From: Lachnospiraceae bacterium
GTDB lineage: Bacteria; Bacillota; Clostridia; Lachnospirales; Lachnospiraceae
DNA: 9,974 nucleotides
Assembly (NCBI GenBank): GCA_014804185.1
Contig: JAAVAG010000037.1
Span: 1 to 9,974, forward strand
Direction of reading: 5' to 3'
Part shown: one piece after another, positions 1 to 6,080 of the stretch
Numbering within the stretch: position 1 is the stretch's first letter
Layout of the letters: the number at the start of each line of letters is the position of its first letter
Program-made: the position numbers and the translations under genes
Notes under the pieces: generated by a model
Database searches by the model: none
The model's input: the letters and a program-made list of their open reading frames with translations, nothing else
Told to the model about the DNA's origin: nothing

Positions 1-315
1 ACATTTACCCAATTAGGAAATTTATTGGGCTGTTCCAGACAGAATATTAAAAAGCTGGCTGATGCCCTGATGAAAAAAGGGTTTATTACAATTCAGCAGA
101 GCCCCCAGGACACAAGAGCTCTGTGTATTTGCCCCACTGAAAAAGTGAATAACTATTTTCAGAATGAATTTTCGCAATATCAGGAGCAATTGAAATATCT
201 CTTTGAAGTTTATACAGAAAAAGAAATAGAAACACTTTTTATTCTTTTATCAAAGCTCTATGCGGGAATTGAAAACCTGGAAAACAGGACTGTCCATTCA
301 GAGAAGGAGCGGTAA
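1..315 (+). CDS. MarR-family transcriptional regulator, C-terminal part (5' end outside window)
   Basis: The frame is open from base 1 and gives 104 residues before TAA, so the first 40 or so residues of a usual 140-150-residue MarR protein lie outside the window. The visible part begins inside the winged helix-turn-helix. The stretch GCSRQNIKKLADALMKKGFI fits the recognition helix and following strand, and SPQDTRAL fits the wing, which in this family carries a D-x-R motif. The rest is helical and acidic, as expected for the C-terminal dimerisation helices. MarR proteins are cytoplasmic dimers that usually repress their own operon and release DNA when they bind a small ligand or are oxidised. 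The flavodoxin-like gene starts 4 nt after the stop, so the two are almost certainly co-transcribed and the regulator probably controls it. The ligand cannot be inferred. The family call is good despite the truncation. Confidence 0.85.
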   Translation, partial: TFTQLGNLLGCSRQNIKKLADALMKKGFITIQQSPQDTRALCICPTEKVNNYFQNEFSQYQEQLKYLFEVYTEKEIETLFILLSKLYAGIENLENRTVHSEKER

Positions 316-319
316 GAAG

Positions 320-841
320 ATGAAAATTGTAGTTATTTATCATTCGCAGACAGGTTTTACCAAGCGGTACGCCCAATGGATCGCAGAGGCGGCGGGGGCC
401 GATTGTTTTGCATGGTCAGAGGCAAAAAAGAAAAATCTGGGGGCATATGAAGCAATTATTTTCGGCGGCTGGGCATGTGCGGGCAGCATCCGCAAACTTG
501 GTTGGTTTAAGCGCAATATAGACAAATGGGCGGATAAGAAACTTATTGCTTTTTGTGTGGGTGGAAGTCCGATGGATCTGCCAAAAATCGAGCCGGCTCT
601 TAAGCAGAATTTTAAAGAATCGGAATTAAAAAAAGTAAGTGTTTTCTATTGTCCGGGCGGATTTAATTATGAAAAAATGTCCGTTTCCTCAAAGCTTATG
701 ATGAAAATGTTTGTGAAAATGATGAAAGCAAAAAAAGGCAAAACAGAGAGAGATCAGGAGATGATTAAAATGATATCTTCGTCCTACGATATCTCAGATC
801 GGAAATATATCGAACCCATTCTGGAATGTCTGAAGAAATAA
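320..841 (+). CDS. Flavodoxin domain-containing protein
   Basis: The product is 173 residues, the usual size for small flavodoxin-domain proteins of Clostridia related to the HemG-like flavodoxin group. The N-terminus MKIVVIYHSQTGFTKRYA holds the first beta strand and the phosphate-binding loop for FMN (S9-Q-T-G-F-T14). A second strand-loop, AIIFGGWACAG, and a third, KLIAFCVGGSP, match the regions that normally contact the flavin ring. The C-terminal third is very rich in Lys and Met. I chose the ATG at 320 because AAGGAG (304-309) lies 10 nt upstream and the flavodoxin fold starts directly at this Met; an in-frame ATG at 260 would only add residues overlapping the MarR gene. The protein is probably a cytoplasmic electron carrier or FMN-dependent reductase. 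Its partner is unknown; the MarR gene in front suggests expression under stress or in the presence of a ligand. Confidence 0.88.
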   Translation: MKIVVIYHSQTGFTKRYAQWIAEAAGADCFAWSEAKKKNLGAYEAIIFGGWACAGSIRKLGWFKRNIDKWADKKLIAFCVGGSPMDLPKIEPALKQNFKESELKKVSVFYCPGGFNYEKMSVSSKLMMKMFVKMMKAKKGKTERDQEMIKMISSSYDISDRKYIEPILECLKK

Positions 842-864
842 TTGCTCCACACTTCCCTCTCATC

Positions 865-904
865 ATAATAAAACGGGACTTTTGCCAAAGCCCCGTTTTA
901 TTAT
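865..904. terminator. Bidirectional intrinsic terminator
   Basis: An 18-bp inverted repeat pairs 865-882 with 887-904 around a TGCC loop, with a single A/C mismatch at 878/891. The core is CGGG/CCCG, flanked by an A-run on one side and a T-run on the other, so either strand gives a G+C stem followed by U-rich sequence. It lies between the convergent flavodoxin (+) and aldo/keto reductase (-) genes and probably ends both transcripts. Confidence 0.88.
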
Positions 905-923
905 ATGATGTACACCCCAATTT

Positions 924-1940
924 TTATCCGGTCACGATTACGCCATCCGGATCCCAGAGGTCTTCCCAGCCCCCGGATCCCTCCCACAAAAACACCTGGC
1001 CTTTGACCAGACGACAGTTCTTATCTTCCGCCCTGATGGCCTCCATCTCTTCTTCCGTAAGGGGATCTTCCGTGACACATTTCAGATTGGAAATGTACTG
1101 AGCCTCCTTTATCGAAAAAGGAATGGGAATCTGCCCTCTCTGTACAGCCCATTTCAGACAGATCACTGCGGGATGTACCTGATGCGCCCTGGCGGCCGCC
1201 TCTATTGCCGGAAGCCGCATATCCTCCACATCCTCCGCCGTCCTGTCTCTTTCCGGCCTGGACGGGGAACCGATAGGGCAGTATCCGATGGGCAGAATAT
1301 TATGCTCCTGCGCATAGGCAAACAACTCCGGCTGTTGGAAAGACGGATGCAGTTCCATCTCCAGAGCGGCGGGCTGTATCCTGCACAGAGGCAGTACCGC
1401 CTCCAGCTTGGGGATGGTCATATTGCTCATGCCTATGTATCTTACCAGCCCTTTGTCCACCAGTTCTTCGCATTGTCTCCATACGCCCATGAACTCTTCC
1501 ACCGAAAAAGGTCTGGAATCCGGATTTCTGGAATCGCCGCTGCATCCGGGCGCATGATAATTGGGAAACGGCCAGTGGACAAAATACAGATCCAGATAAT
1601 CCAGTCCCAAATCCGACAGGCTCTTCTGACAGGATTCCAGCACCTGCCCGTCTCCGTGCATATCATTCCATACCTTGGAAGTGATAAACAGATCCTCTCT
1701 CTCCACTTCTTTCTCTGCAAACAGCCTCTGCAGAACCTTTCCGATCCTGTCCTCATTCTGGTATACCGCAGCACAGTCGATCAGTCTGTAACCATATTTA
1801 ATCGCCCCATATACAGCCTCCGAGACAGTATCCGCATCATATTTATCCGATCCAAATGTGCCAAGTCCCATGCATGGGATTTTTTCTCCGCCATGCAGTG
1901 TCCTGACAGGGACTGTTCTCTGGTCAATCCTGCTATTCAT
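924..1940 (-). CDS. Aldo/keto reductase
   Basis: This 338-residue protein is an NAD(P)H-dependent carbonyl reductase of the aldo/keto reductase superfamily, a cytoplasmic TIM barrel. The full catalytic tetrad is visible: D55 and Y60 in LIDCAAVYQNE, K89 in ITSKVW, and H122 in LYFVHWP. The motif KGLVRYIGMSN around the middle and the late IPIPFS segment are also typical of the family. Length is slightly above the usual 280-330. I prefer the ATG at 1940 because GGAGG stands 6 nt upstream of it. An in-frame ATG at 1961 has only a weak, distant ribosome site and would lengthen the overlap with the upstream gene. From 1940 the start overlaps the dehydrogenase stop by 8 nt (ATGAATAG), indicating translational coupling. 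The substrate is unknown; pairing with a polyol-type alcohol dehydrogenase suggests sugar, polyol or aldehyde interconversion. Confidence 0.92.
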   Translation of the reverse strand: MNSRIDQRTVPVRTLHGGEKIPCMGLGTFGSDKYDADTVSEAVYGAIKYGYRLIDCAAVYQNEDRIGKVLQRLFAEKEVEREDLFITSKVWNDMHGDGQVLESCQKSLSDLGLDYLDLYFVHWPFPNYHAPGCSGDSRNPDSRPFSVEEFMGVWRQCEELVDKGLVRYIGMSNMTIPKLEAVLPLCRIQPAALEMELHPSFQQPELFAYAQEHNILPIGYCPIGSPSRPERDRTAEDVEDMRLPAIEAAARAHQVHPAVICLKWAVQRGQIPIPFSIKEAQYISNLKCVTEDPLTEEEMEAIRAEDKNCRLVKGQVFLWEGSGGWEDLWDPDGVIVTG

Positions 1941-3015
1941 CTTTTCCTCCGTCCTCGTCATGAAAAACGACTGCCACCTTGCCGCACTGACCGCTCGCCA
2001 TAAGCCGATACGCCTCGTCCGCCTTTTCTATCGGGAATTCATGTGTAACCAGATCTTCCGGATGAATATTCCAGCGCACCAGACGCTCCACCAGTTCTTC
2101 CATTCTCCACAGCGATGTCACCCACGAGCCGTAGATCGTCTTCTGTCCGTGTATGATATCCGGGCTGGGCTGAAATGTACAGCTTCCGCCCTCTCCCACA
2201 AAAGCAATTCTCCCCCACTCTCTCGTGGCACGGATTGCCAGCTGCCTTCCCGCATCACTGGCGGATGCGTCAATGGCCCTTTCCACGCCTTTGCCGCCGG
2301 TCACGGATAAAATCTGATCCAGAGTGTCCTCTCCGGGTTTAAATACGTAATCTGCCAGTCCCAGCTTCTCAGCCAGCTTAATCCGGTACTCATTCATTTC
2401 CACGCCGATGAGTTTATTGGCCCCCAGCGCCTTTGCCAGCATCAGAGCCGCAAGGCCCACCGGCCCCAACCCGGTAACAAACACCGCGTCATTCCGGCAC
2501 ACGCCGATCTTTTCCATCGGCTCATATACCGTGCCGAACCCGCAGGCAACCTGCGCGCCGTCTTTAAAGGTGAGTTCATCCGGCAGGGCTATCAGATCCT
2601 TTTCTTCCGCAAGGATATAAGGAGCCATTCCTCCGTTCCTCTGCCACCCGTAAGCCTGACGGAATCTGCTCTTGCACGAAATATAGTATCCTCTCCTGCA
2701 GTCATTGCAGACGCCGCACCCAGAGATGTGGTACACAATTACGCGATCGCCTTTTTTGAATCTTTTTAAACCTTCCCCTTCCTCCACGATGACACCGCAG
2801 GGTTCATGTCCTGCCACCATGCCGGGAATATAACCTTCCGGTCCTTTTCCGGTATGCTCCCTGTAAATGCATCGGATGTCACTGCCGCAGATTGTGGTTG
2901 CTTTTGTCTGAATCAGAACCTGGCCGTGTCCCGGTGTGGGAATCTCAAAATCTTTCAGTTCTACTGTACTGTTTCCCGGAAGAACAGCGCCTCTCATCAA
3001 CATTTTTACCGCCAT
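1933..3015 (-). CDS. Zinc-dependent medium-chain alcohol dehydrogenase
   Basis: This 360-residue protein is a medium-chain dehydrogenase/reductase of the zinc type, in the broad group that includes sorbitol and threonine dehydrogenases. The catalytic zinc site is visible as C43 in TICGSD and H70-E71 in AGHEPCG. The structural zinc lobe is intact, with C100, C103, C106 and C114 in GCGVCNDCRRGYYISC. The Rossmann motif GLGPVGLAALMLAKALGA binds NAD(P). Length matches the family. The frame is open further upstream to an ATG at 3072, but the family fold begins at MAVKMLMRG and a GGAAAGAGAG purine run precedes 3015, so I chose 3015. I see no convincing promoter directly upstream. Transcripts may start at the promoter of the decayed cassette at 3558-3586 or at a weak site I cannot identify. 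It forms an operon with the overlapping aldo/keto reductase. The exact substrate cannot be told. Confidence 0.92.
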   Translation of the reverse strand: MAVKMLMRGAVLPGNSTVELKDFEIPTPGHGQVLIQTKATTICGSDIRCIYREHTGKGPEGYIPGMVAGHEPCGVIVEEGEGLKRFKKGDRVIVYHISGCGVCNDCRRGYYISCKSRFRQAYGWQRNGGMAPYILAEEKDLIALPDELTFKDGAQVACGFGTVYEPMEKIGVCRNDAVFVTGLGPVGLAALMLAKALGANKLIGVEMNEYRIKLAEKLGLADYVFKPGEDTLDQILSVTGGKGVERAIDASASDAGRQLAIRATREWGRIAFVGEGGSCTFQPSPDIIHGQKTIYGSWVTSLWRMEELVERLVRWNIHPEDLVTHEFPIEKADEAYRLMASGQCGKVAVVFHDEDGGKDE

Positions 3016-3092
3016 AATGTTTCTCTCTTTCCGCACTAGAACCGTGTGCTGTCTAAATTTTGCAGGTTTCACATAAATCCTGTTATTCCATT

Positions 3093-3380
3093 TTAAAACT
3101 GTCCTGAAAATAATGTATTTTCTGTTGCTTCTAATTGTTTTGCTGCTTTTATTAAATCAGAACCTTTTAACTCAATTAGACACGCTATTCAAGCCGCTTC
3201 ATTCATTAGCAGATAATCACATTTACTTCCACTTTTGATTACAACTCCATCAATCTTATAGTGAGAAACATACACTCTCCCACTATTAATTCCTTTATGA
3301 TACTGTGGATTCCCTCTATCTCTTGACACTATCTGTGCAGCATCCCTGCTGCATATAGACTCAAATCCTATTAATGGCAT
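3093..3380 (-). pseudogene. Decayed small gene with PD-(D/E)XK-like core, interrupted by in-frame TGA
   Basis: From ATG at 3380 the frame runs 63 codons to TGA at 3189-3191, then continues in the same frame for 31 more codons to TAA at 3093-3095. The two parts read as one fold. The first ends ...YKIDGVVIKSGSKCDYLL, and the part after the TGA reads IACLIELKGSDLIKAAKQLE. Together they give D55 followed by E70-L-K72 in a hydrophobic strand and then a helix, the arrangement of a PD-(D/E)XK nuclease core. The TGA (codon 64) falls between these residues. The product then stops after about 95 codons, so the C-terminus is probably lost as well. The start overlaps the preceding short frame as TAATG, a coupled arrangement. 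The nuclease reading is inference from the motif; the broken state is seen directly. It may instead be an expressed 63-residue peptide, which I consider less likely. Confidence 0.6.
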
Positions 3381-3531
3381 TATAAATCTGCACCTGCCTC
3401 CTCTGTATCCTGCAAGTTTAAAAGTTCATCAAATTCATTATTTATAACCTTTGAAATCTCATCAATCTTTTCATTTTGAATCATATGCACTCTATCGGGC
3501 CAAGTTTATTTATAATTAATCTATGCATCAT
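3380..3531 (-). pseudogene. Deletion remnant of a probable AAA/ABC-type ATPase gene
   Basis: Two short pieces in different frames appear to be the two ends of one gene. The first starts at ATG 3531 (alternative 3528) behind the ribosome site AGAAGGGTG and reads MMHRLIINKLGPIECI before TGA at 3481-3483. A start of this shape (hydrophobic strand, then N-x-G-P-I) is typical of SMC/ABC-like AAA ATPases such as AAA_15 and AAA_21 proteins, where a Walker A motif should soon follow. Here it is absent. The second piece, in another frame from 3484, reads MIQNEKIDEISKVINNEFDE and continues to ...AGADL, ending TAA at 3380-3382; it looks like a helical acidic C-terminus. An internal out-of-frame deletion of most of the gene near 3484-3487 explains both. 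The ATPase assignment rests on about 14 residues, so it is tentative. The gene pair downstream of one promoter suggests an ATPase plus effector cassette. Confidence 0.5.
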
Positions 3532-3657
3532 TCACCCTTCTAACCAGCATTTCGTTTATTATAAGCCATACATTAGCTTTCTTCAACTGTATTTTCCCGA
3601 CAATTTATAAATATAAAATGGAAAGATGAGCGGTTTTACCGTGCCGTTATGCCCTGC
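3532..3657. other. Intergenic region between DUF5131 gene and decayed cassette
   Basis: This AT-rich gap contains the minus-strand promoter at 3558-3586 and a ribosome site. Just after the DUF5131 stop there is a short CGGT-TTT-ACCG hairpin (about 3631-3641). It lacks a following T-run on the minus strand, so I do not call it a terminator. Confidence 0.5.
3558..3586 (-). promoter_or_regulatory. Sigma-A-type promoter of the decayed cassette
   Basis: Reading the minus strand, the -35 box TTGAAG (3581-3586) and a perfect -10 box TATAAT (3558-3563) are separated by exactly 17 nt. The remnant ATPase start codon at 3531 lies 26 nt beyond the -10 box, with AGAAGGGTG just before it. The promoter looks intact although the genes it served are broken. 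It could still transcribe toward the dehydrogenase operon, because I see no terminator between. Confidence 0.7.
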
Positions 3658-4533
3658 TTACTCCCCGCACCGTCCGCAGTCAGAACAGCCATTACAAATC
3701 AATCGACTTCCGCACTTCTCACAGTTTTCACGATAATGCGGCACATACATACTATCCTCAGTAAGTTCCTCCCCAATGCGATTCATCAGCTTCCAGTTGA
3801 TTGCCTTTCCCTGATACCCCATTCCGGACTTAAAAGCCATTTCACTTTGTACCTGCTTTTTCGGCAGATGGTAACATTTCCCATCTTTTACAAAAAATGT
3901 CCCGGTTTCAATAAAGCAAAAAGTAATGTCATGTGTCACACATTCTGCCCGCAAACCTTTTACCCAGTCGAAATCACATGGTCGTGCACCATCATAATTT
4001 TCACCGCCGCATATCACCTGTTCAATTTGCCCTGCGCCAAGATATTTCTCTATGCTGACAGCGCCAATCAACGGCGCGCACATAATGCCTTTATGTCTGA
4101 ACGGCAGATCCAATAAAAGCGGAATGCGTTCATCCGCCCTGCGCTGATTCTCGCAGGTGACATTAAGCATCACATTCTCCCATCCATCGCCCCATTTTTT
4201 CGGCAGGCATTCCGCCACGCGCTGCGGACGTTTTGTCAATAAAAAGAATTTCACATCCGGACGCTGGCGCATAATTTCCCACGCTTCTTCCCGCCAGCCA
4301 TCGGCTTCCTCCAAAAAGAAATCAGAAGTCATACAAACACGAATCATTTCACCGCTTTTGACCTTGTAATTACCGCTTCTGTCTTTTTGCAGTGGATAAC
4401 GAAACGCTGATTTCGTCCGGTAAATATCCGCCCCGTTCCTATCCCTCAAACGGTCAAGAAAATACATATAACAGTGCTGGCAGCCCTCACTGCACTTGAT
4501 GCAGCCGTGCCAGGGATTCCATATATCGTGCAT
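3658..4533 (-). CDS. DUF5131 (phage Gp37/Gp68) family three-Cys protein
   Basis: The 291-residue product opens with WNPWHGCIKCSEGCQHCY, the hallmark of the Gp37/Gp68 (DUF5131) family. C11, C18 and C21 give the family's C-x6-C-x2-C pattern, and the extra C14 makes a C-x3-C-x2-C, like the iron-sulfur triad of radical SAM enzymes. Later blocks also fit the family: VCMTSDFFLEEADGWREEAW, FFLLTKRPQR and VICGGENYDGARPCDFDW. The C-terminus carries six more cysteines (C271, C274, C280, C283, C286, C289) in C-x2-C pairs, suggesting a zinc or second iron-sulfur site. The start at 4533 is supported by GAGGAG 6 nt upstream. Members occur in phages and bacteria and are often beside a three-Cys-motif partner (TcmP); none is visible here. 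The biochemical role is not established, so the name should stay at family level. Confidence 0.9.
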   Translation of the reverse strand: MHDIWNPWHGCIKCSEGCQHCYMYFLDRLRDRNGADIYRTKSAFRYPLQKDRSGNYKVKSGEMIRVCMTSDFFLEEADGWREEAWEIMRQRPDVKFFLLTKRPQRVAECLPKKWGDGWENVMLNVTCENQRRADERIPLLLDLPFRHKGIMCAPLIGAVSIEKYLGAGQIEQVICGGENYDGARPCDFDWVKGLRAECVTHDITFCFIETGTFFVKDGKCYHLPKKQVQSEMAFKSGMGYQGKAINWKLMNRIGEELTEDSMYVPHYRENCEKCGSRLICNGCSDCGRCGE

Positions 4534-4601
4534 GGCATACTCCTCGTTTATCTCTCACAATTCTGTGGTTGTTCCGCATATCAGAATTCCAGATTTTTAA
4601 T

Positions 4602-4630
4602 ATGCTACCATAAAAACAAGTAATCTTCAA
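4602..4630 (-). promoter_or_regulatory. Candidate promoter of the DUF5131 gene
   Basis: On the minus strand TTGAAG (4625-4630) and TAGCAT (4602-4607) are 17 nt apart. The -35 is good and the -10 matches four of six consensus bases. The site lies about 70 nt upstream of the DUF5131 ATG. It is the best pair I see in this region but is only moderate. Confidence 0.4.
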
Positions 4631-4738
4631 TCTGCCATTCCTGATTTTTGTGTATTGGCACAATTTTATGCATTTGAAACGCCAAATGGAACAATTCGGC
4701 TTAGCATACAAGGAGTTCGTCAAAAGCTTTTAATTCAC

Positions 4739-4767
4739 TCGACTATTATTCTGCCCTGTGCTATAAT
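4739..4767 (+). promoter_or_regulatory. Extended -10 promoter of the LRR lipoprotein gene
   Basis: The -10 box is a perfect TATAAT (4762-4767) preceded by TG one base away (4759-4760), an extended -10 element. A partial -35, TCGACT (4739-4744), sits 17 nt upstream and matches four of six consensus bases. The lipoprotein start at 4833 lies 65 nt downstream, with GGAGG at 4817-4821. Confidence 0.6.
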
Positions 4768-4832
4768 CTCCATATCTAAAACCTTATTAAGGACGGATCT
4801 ATCGGAAAAATTTCGGGGAGGACACGTAAAAA

Positions 4833-6080
4833 ATGAGGCACTTTCGATATTATACAGGGATTGTAATACTTGTGACAATGATGTTTGGCATGTCGGGCTG
4901 TGGAAATGAGAGCATTGACGCCCCGGCGGAGGCGCTATCGGCGGAAAAGGACATATCGCAGGAGGCGGAGCAGAAAGCGGCCGCGCAGGAATCCGCAGCA
5001 GCGTCTGTGGAGGAAACGACGACGGAGAACATAACGGAAGAAGAATCCGCAGGATATCAGATAGATCGATCCGGCATTCCTGACGATGCCAATGTGCAGG
5101 CCATGAATCTCACAACCAACACGGCAGTGACCTATGGAGAAGTATTGGATTATGTGGAGCAGCAGGGCGGTACGGGACTTGCGGACGTGAGGGATTACTG
5201 CCTGAACCTGCCGCAGATCCTGGATCTGACAGAGCGTTATCAGGACGGAGAACTGGTGTGGGAACTGGATGTGGATGGAGTACAGATTTCGCCGGATGTC
5301 CATGAACTGGATTTTTCCGGCCATGATCTTGCTGCCCTGGATCTGGATATGTACACGCTTTTGGGACTGCTGCCAGATCTGGAGAAGATCGATATGTGTC
5401 AGTGCGGGTTTTCCAACGATGAGATGGCCGCGCTGCAGGATGCATTTCCCGAGATTAAGATCGTGTGGGAGATTGTTCTTTCCCATTGGACGATCCGAAC
5501 GGATGCTGTGGCTTTTTCCACCATGAAGACCTGCGCCCAGACCTTTTATTTAAATGATGACGAGGCCAAATATCTGAAATACTGCACGGATCTTGTGGCT
5601 CTGGATCTGGGACATAATTATGTGACTGACCTGTCATTTCTGCAATTTATGCCGGAACTGAAAATACTGATTCTGGTGGACAATGTAAAGGGATGGGAAA
5701 ACGGCAAGATCCGCAGAATCGACGACTTGTCCATGCTGCAGTATGTACCCAAACTGGAATATCTTGAATTCTTCTGTAACCGCGTGCAGGATATCAGTTT
5801 TCTGCAGTATACCCCCAATCTGGTGGACTTGAACATCAGTTATAATCCGGTAAGCGACGCCTCCTATTTATTTGAACTTCCCAAGCTGGAAAGGCTTTTT
5901 CTGGAGCACACGAAAATTCCATATAGTGAATTTGAACGGCTGCAGGAGACCTATCCGAATGCTCAGCTGGAGTATTACGGAGAGGGCTCCATTGACCATG
6001 ATTGGAGAAAGCACGAAAGATATTATGCCATGCGGGATATGTTTAAAAATAATTATGTGCATCCCTTATTTGCGGATTAA
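4833..6080 (+). CDS. Leucine-rich-repeat lipoprotein
   Basis: The 415-residue product begins with a basic start and a hydrophobic stretch ending in GMSGC. This is a lipobox, with C23 as the lipidated cysteine, so the mature protein should be anchored on the outer face of the membrane. Residues 25-75 form a low-complexity linker rich in Glu, Ala and Thr. The body carries degenerate SDS22-like leucine-rich repeats. Clear units are DLVALDLGHNYVTDLSFLQF, KLEYLEFFCNRVQDISFLQY, NLVDLNISYNPVSDASYLFE and KLERLFLEHTKIP, with weaker ones from about residue 150. The C-terminus is Tyr- and His-rich and ends in PLFAD. The start is set by GGGGAGG about 11 nt upstream. Such proteins usually bind proteins or glycans at the cell surface; the partner here is unknown. 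It appears monocistronic and is convergent with the permease gene. I see no clear terminator after it. Confidence 0.88.
   Translation: MRHFRYYTGIVILVTMMFGMSGCGNESIDAPAEALSAEKDISQEAEQKAAAQESAAASVEETTTENITEEESAGYQIDRSGIPDDANVQAMNLTTNTAVTYGEVLDYVEQQGGTGLADVRDYCLNLPQILDLTERYQDGELVWELDVDGVQISPDVHELDFSGHDLAALDLDMYTLLGLLPDLEKIDMCQCGFSNDEMAALQDAFPEIKIVWEIVLSHWTIRTDAVAFSTMKTCAQTFYLNDDEAKYLKYCTDLVALDLGHNYVTDLSFLQFMPELKILILVDNVKGWENGKIRRIDDLSMLQYVPKLEYLEFFCNRVQDISFLQYTPNLVDLNISYNPVSDASYLFELPKLERLFLEHTKIPYSEFERLQETYPNAQLEYYGEGSIDHDWRKHERYYAMRDMFKNNYVHPLFAD

Larger units (their letters stand above)
4534..4832. other. Divergent intergenic region between DUF5131 and LRR lipoprotein genes
   Basis: This 299-bp region separates two divergent genes and holds a candidate promoter for each, described separately. 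It also contains a 21-codon plus-strand frame at 4668-4733 reading MHLKRQMEQFGLAYKEFVKS and one more F. It looks like the helical tail of a lost gene but has no ribosome site. No RNA structure or repeat was recognised. Confidence 0.5.

Noticed and set aside
260..319. Upstream ATG (260) as start of the flavodoxin gene
   Set aside because: It would overlap the MarR gene and add 20 non-flavodoxin residues; AAGGAG supports 320.
1941..1961. Upstream ATG (1961) as start of the aldo/keto reductase
   Set aside because: GGAGG is placed ideally for the ATG at 1940, inside the longer frame; the upstream ATG has only a weak, distant purine run.
1173..2003. Long plus-strand open frame (276 codons) antisense to the aldo/keto reductase and dehydrogenase end
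   Set aside because: It lies opposite a gene with a full catalytic tetrad, has no ribosome site or family features, and is explained by the codon bias of the real strand.
3189..3191. TGA read as selenocysteine or programmed readthrough
   Set aside because: No SECIS-like hairpin is evident after it. The frame also stops early again and the neighbouring ATPase gene is clearly deleted, so plain decay is simpler.
3631..3641. CGGT-TTT-ACCG hairpin as DUF5131 terminator
   Set aside because: The stem is only 4 bp and no T-run follows on the minus strand.
4935..5486. Minus-strand open frame inside the lipoprotein gene
   Set aside because: It is antisense to well-defined leucine-rich repeats and the low-complexity linker, and its translation is the complement of those repeats.
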